Assembly: GCA_001825395.1 (NCBI GenBank)
Contig: MHWN01000019.1
Location: 1-50,198 of the forward strand
Length of the DNA: 50,198 nt
Direction: 5' to 3'
Origin: Candidatus Zambryskibacteria bacterium RIFCSPLOWO2_02_FULL_39_26
GTDB lineage: Bacteria > Patescibacteriota > Minisyncoccia > Phycocordibacterales > DATDWN01
Below, in pieces: positions 16,417 to 24,506 of the stretch. A program made the translations under genes and the position numbers. Numbering within the stretch: the stretch's first letter is position 1; each line of letters begins with the position of its first letter. The notes beneath the pieces were generated by a model that did not search any database, was not told where the DNA came from, and saw only the letters and a list, made by a program, of their open reading frames with translations.

Positions 16417-17568
16417 TTATACCCCCACCATCTCGTTGGACGCCACATCAGGATGCACCGTCCGGCTCGACTTCTTCATCCCCATCAAAATCCCCAACCC
16501 CAAAAACTCTGTTAATAAATGACTCCCACCATAGCTCATAAACGGGAGCGTATTACCTGTAACTGGCAGTAAACCAATATTCATACCTATATGAATAAAA
16601 CTGTGAATAAAGAAGAATATAAAAAGACCAATACCAAATAAAATCTCAAAATTGCTTCCGCCGCGAAAAGAAATTTTAAGCATTCTCCAAAAAATAATCC
16701 CGTAGACCATAAACAAAAGCATAACACCAGCAAAACCCCACTCTTCCGCAAAGGCCGAGAAAATAAAATCGGTTTGATATTCAGGTAAAAATTGGAGCTT
16801 GGATTGAGTGCCATAACCTATGCCCTTTCCTAGAAGCTGTCCGGAACCAATAGCGATAATCGACTGGTATGAATTGTAGCCACTGCCTCGAATATCGGTT
16901 AAGGGATTGAGAAAATTTTTTATACGATCTTTTTGATATGGAGCAAAAACAAAAAACCATAGGGCCCCGAAACTAAAAAGCCCGACAAGAAACACCGCCA
17001 GTAAATGTTTTTTGGATATTCCCGAAACTAAAACCATTCCGAGCCATAGAAAAAAGATAATAATAGCCGAGCCAAAATCCGGCTGGAGGAAGATGAGGCT
17101 AAAAATAACAAAGGCATAAAACCCAGAAACCAGGATGTGTCTGATGTTGGCTATTTCAATATGCCGTCTGGAAAAATATTTGGCTAAAATTAGAATTAAA
17201 ATAAGTTTTATCGGGTCTGTCGGCTGGAATGACAAAAACCCCAAATCAAACCAGCTTTTTGCTCCTTTATATATACTGCCAAAAACAAACAGTAATAAAA
17301 GTAAAATTATTGACAATATGAAAAGAATTACAATAATTCTGGTATTTTTTAAAAAGGTCCAGTTAATTACACTAGCCAGAAGAAAAACAATGATGGAAAC
17401 GACCAGCCAAATTGTTTGACGTTCAAAAAAAAGATTTTTTACTATTCCCCCTTCTTTAAACTGAAAAGAGTTCATGGTGATAAGACCGGCCAGAGAGACC
17501 AAGACTACGCTACCAAATAAAATCCAGTCAATATTTCTGAAAATATTTTTCAATGATATGGAATTCAT
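16417..17568 (-). CDS. rodA: RodA/FtsW-type peptidoglycan polymerase
   Basis: This 383-aa SEDS protein has about ten membrane helices. It polymerises lipid II into glycan strands with a partner class B PBP. Conserved parts are QPDFGSAIII, the loop GYNSYQSIIAIGSGQLLGKGIGYGTQSKLQFLPEYQTDFIFSAFAEE and GLLPVTGNTLPFMSYGG. The loop sequence is closer to RodA (elongation) than FtsW. The ATG at 17568 (MNSISLKNIF) is preferred; upstream codons lie in the intergenic gap. It follows the VWA gene by 29 bp and is probably co-transcribed with it. Confidence 0.9.
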   Translation of the reverse strand: MNSISLKNIFRNIDWILFGSVVLVSLAGLITMNSFQFKEGGIVKNLFFERQTIWLVVSIIVFLLASVINWTFLKNTRIIVILFILSIILLLLLFVFGSIYKGAKSWFDLGFLSFQPTDPIKLILILILAKYFSRRHIEIANIRHILVSGFYAFVIFSLIFLQPDFGSAIIIFFLWLGMVLVSGISKKHLLAVFLVGLFSFGALWFFVFAPYQKDRIKNFLNPLTDIRGSGYNSYQSIIAIGSGQLLGKGIGYGTQSKLQFLPEYQTDFIFSAFAEEWGFAGVMLLFMVYGIIFWRMLKISFRGGSNFEILFGIGLFIFFFIHSFIHIGMNIGLLPVTGNTLPFMSYGGSHLLTEFLGLGILMGMKKSSRTVHPDVASNEMVGV

Positions 17569-17597
17569 AGAGGTGCGCCAGATTTGAAAGTTTAGAG

Positions 17598-18959
17598 CTA
17601 GATTTCTCGGTAGATGACAGTAATAACATTCGGTTTCTTCGGACAAATGGCCCTGCCTATTTTATTGTAAATAGAACTTAAATCTTCTTTTGACGGAGCA
17701 AAAAAGTAGTGAGATGGATTCGAACTTAATCCTCTCAAAAAACCTTCGTCAACGTTCTTGCCAAGACCTATGGTATAAATGGCAACCCCCCCTGACTTAA
17801 TCTCTCCTGCAATGTTTTGAGCGGAGGCGCTTGGATAATTGGTCTCGCCTATTTTCTGCGGCTCTGTCGGAACCCCGTCAGTGAGAAGTATAACCACTTT
17901 TTTACTGTCAGCCCCTCCGCGAATAGACCTTAACTCCTGGAAGGCATCATTTAAACCGCCGGTAATATTTGTCTGCTCAAGAGTGGTGGTGCTTAAAAAA
18001 AGATTGTTTACCGCTTCCGTGGCAATATTTTTATCAGCTGATAAAGTGCTTTCTTGCTTTGAGTTCGTGCCGAAAGAAGTAATGGCCACTTGGTCTTGGG
18101 CGGATAAATTTTTTATGAAATTTTGGGCTGTACTAATAACAGTTGAAAACGGTTCGGGCGGACTGACGCTCTCTGACATCATGCTTCCTGATTTGTCCAA
18201 AACCAAATCCACATCAACCGGATTGAGACATGCTTCCACTCCGAGATTAAATGGCTTCGGCCAAGTAAAGACGAAATCCTGGGTTACTTTTTTGACTAAA
18301 CTATCAACAAACGAGCGAGAGGCGGCTACCACATTTTCGTTGTTGTCCAAGACTAGCACTACTAGTTCAACTTGCGGTATTGTCTCGGTAGAATTGTTTG
18401 TGATACTTCCAGTAATTCTCGGCGTTGTAGAAGCAAAAAGTAGCGTGCTGTGATTTACGGTTACATCCAAGTCTTTCCTTTCATCCTTTTCCCACGGAGC
18501 AAAGTTTGTAAACTGGAAATCAGCAGTTTTTGGTTTTTGATTTTTCAAAACGATACCAGTTTCAAAAACGGCAAATTTTTTACCTTTTGGAATGCTCGTC
18601 TCCCCCTCAATGGTTGTAATTAATTTGTTGTTTGTATCATAAATACCGAAGCGATATTTTGCTCTAGGATTTTTGGAAGTAATATTTGGGTTTTCTATGT
18701 ACGCCACTGCACTATAGACATCTCCGGAAATATTGAAAACTTTGGACCATAAGACTACCGGAGCCAAAGCCTCGTTGCTACAAATATTTTTACACGACCC
18801 CCCGCAGTCAATGCCGAGTTCACTGCCATTTTTAACACCGTCACTACAAGTTGGTGTTTTGTAAATAATTTTCCAAAAAACCGCGCCGACAATCAGCGCT
18901 AGCACCAATATTACACTGCCTCCATATAAAAACCGCCTTTTAGCCGACCAAGATGTCAT
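17598..18959 (-). CDS. Membrane-anchored VWA-domain protein
   Basis: This protein of about 453 aa has one membrane helix (about residues 11-34), a Cys-containing segment (CSDGVKNGSELGIDCGGSCKNIC), a beta-rich domain, and a C-terminal von Willebrand factor A domain from about residue 255. The domain has the metal site DKSGSM and VVILLTDGVPTEP. VWA domains bind protein or matrix ligands through a divalent metal. The start MTSWSAKRR is chosen because TATACT lies six bases before the ATG; the longer frame would include that box. Confidence 0.88.
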   Translation of the reverse strand: MTSWSAKRRFLYGGSVILVLALIVGAVFWKIIYKTPTCSDGVKNGSELGIDCGGSCKNICSNEALAPVVLWSKVFNISGDVYSAVAYIENPNITSKNPRAKYRFGIYDTNNKLITTIEGETSIPKGKKFAVFETGIVLKNQKPKTADFQFTNFAPWEKDERKDLDVTVNHSTLLFASTTPRITGSITNNSTETIPQVELVVLVLDNNENVVAASRSFVDSLVKKVTQDFVFTWPKPFNLGVEACLNPVDVDLVLDKSGSMMSESVSPPEPFSTVISTAQNFIKNLSAQDQVAITSFGTNSKQESTLSADKNIATEAVNNLFLSTTTLEQTNITGGLNDAFQELRSIRGGADSKKVVILLTDGVPTEPQKIGETNYPSASAQNIAGEIKSGGVAIYTIGLGKNVDEGFLRGLSSNPSHYFFAPSKEDLSSIYNKIGRAICPKKPNVITVIYREI

Positions 18960-18960
18960 G

Positions 18961-18994
18961 CGGATAGTATAACGTATAAAGTATAAGGTATAAA
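18961..18994 (-). promoter_or_regulatory. GTATAA direct repeats at VWA promoter
   Basis: GTATAA occurs four times at 8-9-nt spacing (AGTATAAcGTATAAAGTATAAGGTATAA on the plus strand), the copy nearest the gene being its -10 box. This could allow sliding transcription starts or bind a repressor. Confidence 0.45.
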
Positions 18995-19024
18995 GGTAAA
19001 AAATTGGAAAGCAGAAAGTAGTAT

Positions 19025-19052
19025 TTGACAATGACAGTAAAAAGCATAGCCT
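19025..19052 (+). promoter_or_regulatory. Promoter of the 19070 gene
   Basis: TTGACA (19025-19030), a 16-bp spacer and TAGCCT. Confidence 0.65.
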
Positions 19053-19069
19053 GATTAAGAGAGGTGGTT

Positions 19070-19282
19070 ATGATGGCTGGTTATATCACCAGACTTTGGT
19101 ACAAAGACGGTACTCTTGATCGAGTTGAGGTACAGGTCGGTAGGGGGTACGAGAAATTCTGGAGCAATACCGTGAGATTCAGAAATACGGATCCACTGGC
19201 GGTCACAAGGGTGGGACATGGCAGTTATGTAGAGGTCCATCGTTTTTGGTTTTTTGGATCACTCATAACTGTCCTGAACTAG
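19070..19282 (+). CDS. Small basic beta-rich protein, SD class
   Basis: The product is 70 aa (MMAGYITRLWYKDGTLDRVEV...), rich in aromatic and charged residues with alternating polarity typical of strands. No signal peptide or family is recognised. AGAGGTGG lies just before two adjacent ATGs (19070, 19073). A TTGACA promoter precedes it and a strong terminator follows 22 bp after the stop. It is a free-standing cassette between the VWA and 5S genes, opposite in strand to both. Confidence 0.7.
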   Translation: MMAGYITRLWYKDGTLDRVEVQVGRGYEKFWSNTVRFRNTDPLAVTRVGHGSYVEVHRFWFFGSLITVLN

Positions 19283-19303
19283 CTCTGAAAAAACCCAACA
19301 AAC

Positions 19304-19332
19304 AAGGCGCGACATTTCTGTCGCGCCTTTTG
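19304..19332 (+). terminator. Terminator of the 19070 gene
   Basis: AGGCGCGACA-TTTC-TGTCGCGCCT followed by TTTTGATTT. Confidence 0.9.
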
Positions 19333-19373
19333 ATTTGTCTAAAATCGAATCACCTGTTCTGGCGCCTACCTAT

Positions 19374-19404
19374 CCCAGTAGTAGATGCTTCGCATCACTA
19401 CGGG
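19374..19404. repeat. Hairpin family B, copy 1
   Basis: Pairs CCCAGTAGTAGATGC with GCATCACTACGGG across a TTC loop (one-base asymmetry). Inserted in the outer 5S and followed by CATG. Confidence 0.85.
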
Positions 19405-19431
19405 ACATGCTTTCCCACGAGTGAGTACTTG

Positions 19432-19462
19432 CCCCGTAGCGAGCTTCGCTCTGCTACTAGGG
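19432..19462. repeat. Hairpin family B, copy 2
   Basis: Pairs CCCCGTAGCGAGC with GCTCTGCTACTAGGG; inserted in the opposite orientation to copy 1. Confidence 0.85.
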
Positions 19463-19485
19463 TCATCGGCACTATTGGGCTTAAC

Positions 19486-19670
19486 CCCAGTAGTAGAAAT
19501 TTGAAAAGTTAAATAATTTGTTCTGGCGGCTAGCTACTTTCCCCGTGAGAGTATCATCGCCTCAACCGAGCTTAACTTCCGTGTTCGGAATGAGAACGGG
19601 TGTGACCTCGGCGATAAGCCACCAAAACAAATTATTCAACTTTATTTACTTTTCAAATTTCACTACAGGG
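19486..19670. repeat. Hairpin family B, copy 3, carrying 5S in its loop
   Basis: The left end CCCAGTAGTAG (19486) and right end CACTACAGGG (to 19670) match the family. The stem continues through AAATTTGAAAAGT/ACTTTTCAAATTT and AAATAATTTGTT/AACAAATTATT and encloses the intact 5S gene. Confidence 0.75.
19522..19625 (-). rRNA. 5S rRNA, intact copy
   Basis: The minus strand reads TGGTGGCTTATCGCCGAGG, ACACCCGTTCTCATTCCGAA, CACGGAAGTTAAGCTCGG and GGGGAAAGTAGCTAGCCGCCA. Helix I (TGGTGGCT/AGCCGCCA) closes properly, and flanking AAATAATTTGTT/AACAAATTATT forms a processing stem. It lies about 400 bp downstream of 23S on the same strand. Confidence 0.93.
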
Positions 19671-19694
19671 CATGCTTCCGTGTCGGAATGCCTG

Positions 19695-19725
19695 GCCCGT
19701 ACCGAGCTATGCTCTGGTACTGGGC
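19695..19725. repeat. Hairpin family B, copy 4
   Basis: Pairs GCCCGTACCGAGC with GCTCTGGTACTGGGC. It carries compensating changes relative to copy 5 (GTACC/GGTAC instead of GTAGT/ACTAC). Confidence 0.85.
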
Positions 19726-19739
19726 AGAACAGGTGCCTG

Positions 19740-19770
19740 TCCCGTAGTCAGCTTTGCTGTACTACTGGGA
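19740..19770. repeat. Hairpin family B, copy 5
   Basis: Pairs TCCCGTAGTCAGC with GCTGTACTACTGGGA. Copies 4 and 5 are both preceded by CCTG. Confidence 0.85.
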
Positions 19771-19793
19771 TGACCACCACGTTAAATCACCAA

Positions 19794-20015
19794 CACAAAG
19801 AATTCAATCTATTTTGTATATTGTATCTAATTGTAAAAGTAACGTTCATGGCTGTATTATGATAATTAAAAATAAATTTTTAATTGTATTCATTCCATGT
19901 AACAGGATAAAGCTCACCCACGAATAATACAAACAGATACTAATCTTTCGAATAAATTTAGTAATTCATTCGTTAAAATTCGTACATTCGTAGATTGGTG
20001 GGCTGGTTCTCAAAT
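19794..20015. other. 23S-5S spacer, no gene
   Basis: The spacer is A+T-rich and holds ATTCGTTAAAATTCGTACATTCGTAG repeats (family E, also at 44795) and the 3' part of the 23S processing stem (CAAATTTCCTAATAG). I see no ORF. Confidence 0.6.
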
Positions 20016-20308
20016 TTCCTAATAGAAATCGGCTAATTAGTACACCTCGGCTCAACACATTACTGTGCTTACACCTAGTGCCTATCACGTAATAATCTCT
20101 TACGGGCCTCAAACGATTCCTAATCTTGAAGTTGGCTTCATGCTTAGATGCTTTCAGCATTTATCCATTCCCGACTTAGCTACTCTGCGGTGCCCTTGGC
20201 AGGACAGCAGACACACCAGAGGTCAGTTCATCCCGGTCCTCTCGTACTAGGGACAAATCTTCTCAAGAATCAACGCCTACAGTAGATAGGAGACCAACCT
20301 GTCTCACG

Positions 20309-20918
20309 CATGTTCCCACAAATTACTTTGTGCATTGGACTATAACTTGATCAAGTCCAAAGTCTGTAAAGTCGTAAAGTCTTTAAAGGAAATTCCTTTA
20401 GGGACTTTATGGACTTTTAACTTTCGACTCAACTGTTGATGTTTAGTCTCTACGGGCACTTATGAAGTTGAGAGAAGGAGCGAAGAAAAATCTTCGCTGA
20501 AGGAGTGTGGGCCGAAAGGAGACTCCGGCCAATCAAGACAATCAAGCTTGAACCAGCGCGAAGCTTACAATCCAAGCGCCTAGTCACTTTCTAGTATTAT
20601 CAAGTCCAGAAATGCACTCCCGACTCCACACATCCTTCTCTCAACTTCATAAACTTCCCTCGGTATTACCCACACATATGGGTTCCACCGATATAAATCA
20701 ACTTTAACCCCTCCCTCCTCGTACGAGGAGGGAGGGAACCGCCGTGATTTGATTGATCTCGCCCTGCGAAGCTCGTAATCGAGCGAAGTAGGGGCTCTAT
20801 CTTTTATTTGCAGAAATAAATTTCTGCAATTTTAAAACGAACTATATTATTTTTTGCCTCTGAGGATTCAGATTGTGGAGGAATCATTATATATCTTGCG
20901 ATATGATATGAATCCTCC
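20309..20918 (-). ncRNA. Group I intron L2593, no ORF
   Basis: The intron is inserted after U2593 (GACCGT^CGTGAGACAGG). P1 is GACCGT with GCGGTT, well inside the intron. It has ATATCGGTGGAACC, ACCGAGGGAAGTTT and CCCGTAGAGACTAAA core parts and ends TATAGTCC...ACATG. It is 610 nt, encodes no endonuclease, and contains family C palindrome copy 3 (20352-20424). Confidence 0.88.
20352..20424. repeat. Palindrome family C, copy 3 (in intron L2593)
   Basis: AAGTCTGTAAAGTC...TTTAAAGG and CCTTTAGGGACTTTATGGAC form a hairpin between the P7/P3 and P8/P7' core strands. Confidence 0.7.
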
Positions 20919-20927
20919 ACGGTCTGA

Positions 20928-21806
20928 CATGCCTTCCATTATTACTAATGGTACTGACTATACTTTTTCCAGGTTTTCCACTTCTAGAACTGACGTGTTA
21001 GCACCCGCCTCTTCGGCGAGCACTCTGTCTATCTTACTAGACAAGTCGATACGGGGATTATCAATCTTATAGTTCATTACTTCTGGAATAAACGGAGTAA
21101 CAATTGAAATAAAACGAGTATAATCGTTTCTCCCAATTGCAATTTTCCATTGATTTCTATCTTTCACAATTGTTGGATGTAGATGATACTTTTCCTTCAG
21201 AAAATCTGCAATTACTTTTTGATCTTCAAAAGAAAACGAATGTGTGTTCAAGGTGATGTCGCCACCATTATTTGAACCGTCATCCATATACCACACTGCC
21301 AACATTTGATCCGAAAAAATCGGTAGTATTTCTGTTGGGAACTTCTTCACTCCATTTTTATAAAAAATTTCGTGAATTATTCCAAAGTTTTTTAGACTTT
21401 TTGTGTGAAAGTACCAAGATACTTCTTTTAGATTTCGTTTCTTGTTTAGCCAAGAAATCTCCCTTGGTTCTTTAGAAACTAAATCTTTTAACATCTTATA
21501 CTTCCACCAGACATACTCTTTTTGTTTATCACCATGATGCACTCGAAGGCGAGCAGTGTAACTAGCTCGTATTCCTTTCGATCGACACTCAAGCCGTACA
21601 TCGCCAAGCAATGACCCTATAATCACATCTAATTGATGTGATGGAAATGCAGATTGTAATCTTCCCACGATATTATCCATTACCTATATTTTACCACCAT
21701 AAGTGATAAAAATGTGCAACCGGACTTCACCGTTATGAGTCAGTTTATTTTTATTTATTTCTTATTTATTCTCGTAAATTGTCTTAAGCTGGGCTCATGA
21801 ATCCTT
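20928..21806 (-). ncRNA. Group I intron L2584
   Basis: The intron is inserted after U2584 (GCTGGGT^TCAGACC). P1 is a perfect GCTGGGT/GCCCAGC. The 3' core is GTATAGTCAGTACC and the end is G before TCAGACCGT. It is 879 nt. Together with L2593 it leaves only nine exon bases between them. Confidence 0.88.
20958..21680 (-). CDS. LAGLIDADG homing endonuclease in intron L2584
   Basis: This 240-aa protein has motifs DVIIGSLLGDVRLE (about 18-31) and AVWYMDDGSNNGG (about 130-142), i.e. two-motif LAGLIDADG_2 type. TAAAAT lies seven bases before the ATG; there is no Shine-Dalgarno. The C-terminal codons read into the P7' strand of the intron (the TAG stop is part of GTATAGTC). Confidence 0.88.
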   Translation of the reverse strand: MDNIVGRLQSAFPSHQLDVIIGSLLGDVRLECRSKGIRASYTARLRVHHGDKQKEYVWWKYKMLKDLVSKEPREISWLNKKRNLKEVSWYFHTKSLKNFGIIHEIFYKNGVKKFPTEILPIFSDQMLAVWYMDDGSNNGGDITLNTHSFSFEDQKVIADFLKEKYHLHPTIVKDRNQWKIAIGRNDYTRFISIVTPFIPEVMNYKIDNPRIDLSSKIDRVLAEEAGANTSVLEVENLEKV

Positions 21807-21890
21807 ACCCAGCTCGCGTATCTTTTTAAATGGCGAACAGCCATACCCTTGGGAGCTTCTTCACCCCCAGGCTAAGATGAGCCGACATCG

Positions 21891-22120
21891 CTGTCGTATT
21901 TTTCTCCCATTACTGAGAGGATCGGACTATATCTTCATCCTAATTTGAAATTAGGAGATTGGCGTGTAGTCTCTACGGGTTCCCAAATATAATTTAATAT
22001 ATGAGCCTTCCCACGGTATTGTCCATGGCTAATGGAGTTCACCGTTATAGCCAATTTATTTTTGTATCGCATTACTGCGATAGGCACCCCGATGTTGCTC
22101 AATTTTTACATTGAACGTTA
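21891..22120 (-). ncRNA. Group I intron L2500, minimal, no ORF
   Basis: The intron is inserted after U2500 (GGCACCT^CGATGTCGG), a residue of the peptidyl-transferase ring. P1 is a perfect GGCACCT/GGGTGCC. Core strands AACGGTGAACTCC, CCCGTAGAGACTACACGCC and GATGAAGATATAGTCC are all present in only 230 nt, making it the smallest intron here. Confidence 0.9.
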
Positions 22121-22306
22121 AGGTGCCGAACTGCACCGTCGCTATGGACGCTTAGGTGCAACCAGCCTGTTCATTTCTGTTTTGTAACAGGTGTGTGGCT
22201 GGTGAATAGACTATATCATCATCCCTCTGCTCACGAGCGGAGGGAGACGGCGTGTTAGCGTAAACCTGTGTTCGAAGCAGGAATACACTCTGATCACAGA
22301 AAGTGA

Positions 22307-22915
22307 TCAAGTCGTTACAGGGTCAAAGAGTTTATATTGTAATGATTCAATAATGAATGGGTAGATTAAAGATTGGAATTTTTTAGTCTCTCTTGCTCCA
22401 AAAAATAACGCGAAACCTTTATTTTTCTTATCATAGATTTTGGTAGCAATGTCAAAATTTTTCTCAATAGTTTTTTGTAATATTTCTGATTCAGTACGCG
22501 TTATGCGACCGAGATAAATAAAACTATTTCTGTTTATTTTGTCATAGTAACCATCATCCATATACCAAACAGCAAGTGTTATTGGATGGATTAAAAAATT
22601 TCCAATATCAGTTGGGATAATTTTCTTTCCATTGGGATAGAAATACTTTCGCCATTTTCCAAAGCTGGGTGATGCACTCGACTGCCATCGGCAATACGAG
22701 TACGTTGCCTTAGTTTTGGGATGTATTCTTTCGAGGTAACTTGGTGTTCCTTGAAATAATCTGCCGAAAATTTTTCCTTTCCACAAAACATAATCTTTTT
22801 GTTTATCACTATGTTCCAGTCTTAGTCTGGCATTCTTCTCTCCGGTTTTTTGTAAAAAACCATCACCGAGAACTGTACCGACCAAGACATTTGTTTGTTG
22901 TTTAGTTAATTCCAT
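22307..22915 (-). CDS. LAGLIDADG homing endonuclease in intron L2449
   Basis: This 202-aa protein has motifs NVLVGTVLGDGFLQ (about 9-22) and AVWYMDDGYYDK (about 115-126), with LEHSDKQKDYVLWK between, as in its relatives at 4308 and 20958. TATAAT lies seven bases before the ATG. The stop codon lies where the core strand GACCCTGTAACGAC begins. Confidence 0.88.
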   Translation of the reverse strand: MELTKQQTNVLVGTVLGDGFLQKTGEKNARLRLEHSDKQKDYVLWKGKIFGRLFQGTPSYLERIHPKTKATYSYCRWQSSASPSFGKWRKYFYPNGKKIIPTDIGNFLIHPITLAVWYMDDGYYDKINRNSFIYLGRITRTESEILQKTIEKNFDIATKIYDKKNKGFALFFGARETKKFQSLIYPFIIESLQYKLFDPVTT

Positions 22916-23089
22916 TGCATCAATTATACATTACATTTTTTCTCTCGACTTCCCACGGGATTGCGCACTCTAGAACTCCTAAAACTTTTTTACAAAAGTT
23001 CGGAGAGACCTGTGCGTGTCAACCGTTATAAGCCGTTTATACCCCGACCTAGATCGTCGGGACACAGGAGTAACACAAAATTATTTGAG

Positions 23090-23184
23090 TCATGATTTTT
23101 TATAGTATCTGCGGAACCTGTGAAAAGGTGAGCAGAAAGAAAATTTTCACCAGAAAATTATTCTGTTACTAGAAAAAATTATGA
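23090..23184 (-). repeat. Structured 95-nt element, copy 1 (in intron L2449)
   Basis: Imperfect 18-bp terminal inverted repeats (TCATgATTTTTTaTAGTA and complement) enclose a hairpin CTGC-GGA-ACCT/AGGT-GA-GCAG and a second hairpin CAGAA/TTCTG. Its core matches the element after recA at about 70 of 75 positions. Two differences are paired changes (CTGC/GCAG versus CTAC/GTAG, and ACCT/AGGT versus ATCT/AGAT), so the fold is conserved. Both copies have the same orientation relative to transcription. Confidence 0.75.
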
Positions 23185-23463
23185 CGAAAAACAATTCCAT
23201 GTATCCTATTTCTCCGCAAATTACTTCGCGGGAGGACAACAAGACTCTTCTAAACAAATCTATAAATAGATCTATCGCAGAGTCCATCCCCGGGGTAGCT
23301 TTTATCCGATAATCTCCGGCCGCCTCTAACACGGACCGTCGGTTCACTATGTTCTGCTTTCGCATCTGTTTGGCATGTACGCCTTACAGTTAAGCCAGCT
23401 TGTGCCATTACACTATCGCCATGGTTTCCATTCACGGCTAGCTGACCTTAATAAACTCCTCCG

Positions 23464-24099
23464 TTACTCTTTAGGCATTTTGTTCCCTAATTTATATCTA
23501 AGAGATGGAATAATATATGGACTTACAATATTCCTAAACTTTTCAGCTGATTCTGAAATAATATAAAGTCTTAAGTATTTTTGTTTTTGAACATGAAGTT
23601 TTGTTTCAATGTCAAATTTTTTACTTAAAACATTTTGTATTCTTTTAAGCTCATCTCTTTTATATCCAAGTGTATGAATAATATAGGTATTGTGTTTTTT
23701 GGACTTCAATGACCCATCATCCATAAACCAAATCGCTAAGCTCAATGGTGTAAGTAATTCGTGAATAGAATTTGGAATTATTTTCTTTTTTCTACTGTAG
23801 AATTGCTCACCATAAAATTTTAGTAATTCATGTGAATATGTAGAGAAATGATAACTGAATGGTTTATTGTTTTTTAGTCTTATCTTAGGAGTCATTCGCA
23901 CCCAATTATGTAATTCCTTATGTAACCAGTCTAAATATTCTTTTTGAATGACAGAATGTTCAATCTTTAGTTTATAAGTTTTTCCATTATTTTGAGTTTC
24001 CAAATGACCATCGCCAAGCGTAAGACCAACAATAATATCTCTCTGTTTTGAGGTGAGTTCTAGATTCTTTTTGTAATCTTCTATCTCTTTTGACCTCAT
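23464..24099 (-). CDS. LAGLIDADG homing endonuclease in intron L2262
   Basis: This 211-aa protein has motifs DIIVGLTLGDGHLE (about 22-35) and LAIWFMDDGSLKS (about 113-125). The reading frame runs past the intron end: the last codons (CCT AAA GAG TAA) belong to the conserved 23S 3' exon, so the stop codon is supplied by the rRNA. No Shine-Dalgarno is present; TAAAAT lies close to the ATG. Confidence 0.88.
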   Translation of the reverse strand: MRSKEIEDYKKNLELTSKQRDIIVGLTLGDGHLETQNNGKTYKLKIEHSVIQKEYLDWLHKELHNWVRMTPKIRLKNNKPFSYHFSTYSHELLKFYGEQFYSRKKKIIPNSIHELLTPLSLAIWFMDDGSLKSKKHNTYIIHTLGYKRDELKRIQNVLSKKFDIETKLHVQKQKYLRLYIISESAEKFRNIVSPYIIPSLRYKLGNKMPKE

Positions 24100-24506
24100 T
24101 TTATTTTAATTAGGTTGATACAACTTAATGTATCTACTTTGTGTCACCACAAAGATCGGACTATATCTTCATCCTTTTTACTGGATGGCTGACATTTAGT
24201 CTCTACGGGTATTTATGAATTAGAAGATGAGTGGGTCCGACCGTACGTTCGGACCCAGATGAATTAAGAGCCAAAACTCTGCAATTTTCGTACTACTACG
24301 AGCCCTAAGTCTCGCACCACGCCGCCTGATGCAGTGGTTTGCAGAATATTGTTCCAATTGCTGGACTCTTTACTCATCTTCTAATTCACAAACTTCCCTC
24401 GGTGTAATCTTAATTATATCAAGATTTCCACCGATATAGTCAACTTTTCTCATACCGTTTTCACGATATGGTCCCCCTTATTTCTTTTTTTCGGTATGAA
24501 CCACCT
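23476..24506 (-). ncRNA. Group I intron L2262
   Basis: The intron is inserted after about U2262 (CCTCCT^CCTAAAGAG), so that CTCCTCC pairs with GGAGGAG in the spliced helix 81. P1 is CTCCT with GGGGG. Core strands ATATCGGTGGAA, ACCGAGGGAAGTTT, CCCGTAGAGACTAAA and GATGAAGATATAGTCC are present. It is about 1031 nt, with the endonuclease gene downstream of P7'. Confidence 0.85.

Larger units (their letters stand above)
19360..19793 (-). rRNA. Second 5S rRNA gene, broken by five hairpin insertions
   Basis: With the insertions removed, the minus strand reads TTGGTGATTTAACGTGGTGG..., CACCTGTTCT, CATTCCGACACGGAAG, GTTAAGCCCAATAGTGCCGATGA, AGTACTCACTCGTGGGAAAG and TAGGTAGGCGCCA. This is a complete 5S of about 108 nt, different in sequence from the intact copy. 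The five insertions are family B hairpins at 19374, 19432, 19486-19670, 19695 and 19740. The middle one carries the whole intact 5S gene in its loop. It may be a pseudogene, or a 5S with hairpin extensions. Confidence 0.75.
22172..23285 (-). ncRNA. Group I intron L2449
   Basis: The intron is inserted after U2449 (CCCCGGGGAT^AACAGGCTGG). P1 is GGGGAT with GTCCTC, with the hairpin GGACTCT/AGAGTC in its loop. It ends in G before AACAGG. It is 1114 nt and contains an endonuclease gene and the 95-nt covarying element (23090-23184). Confidence 0.88.

Noticed and set aside
19360-19800. CRISPR array (regular hairpin repeats around the 5S)
   Set aside because: Repeats are hairpins with unequal spacing and both orientations, the spacers together spell a 5S rRNA, and no cas gene is present.
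20309-20918. Homing endonuclease remnant in L2593
   Set aside because: No frame longer than about 60 codons and no LAGLIDADG-like motif; the length comes from P1/P2 extensions and a family C palindrome.
23147-23566. ORFs covering the 95-nt element and the adjacent 23S exon
   Set aside because: They cross a splice site and conserved rRNA; no coding features.
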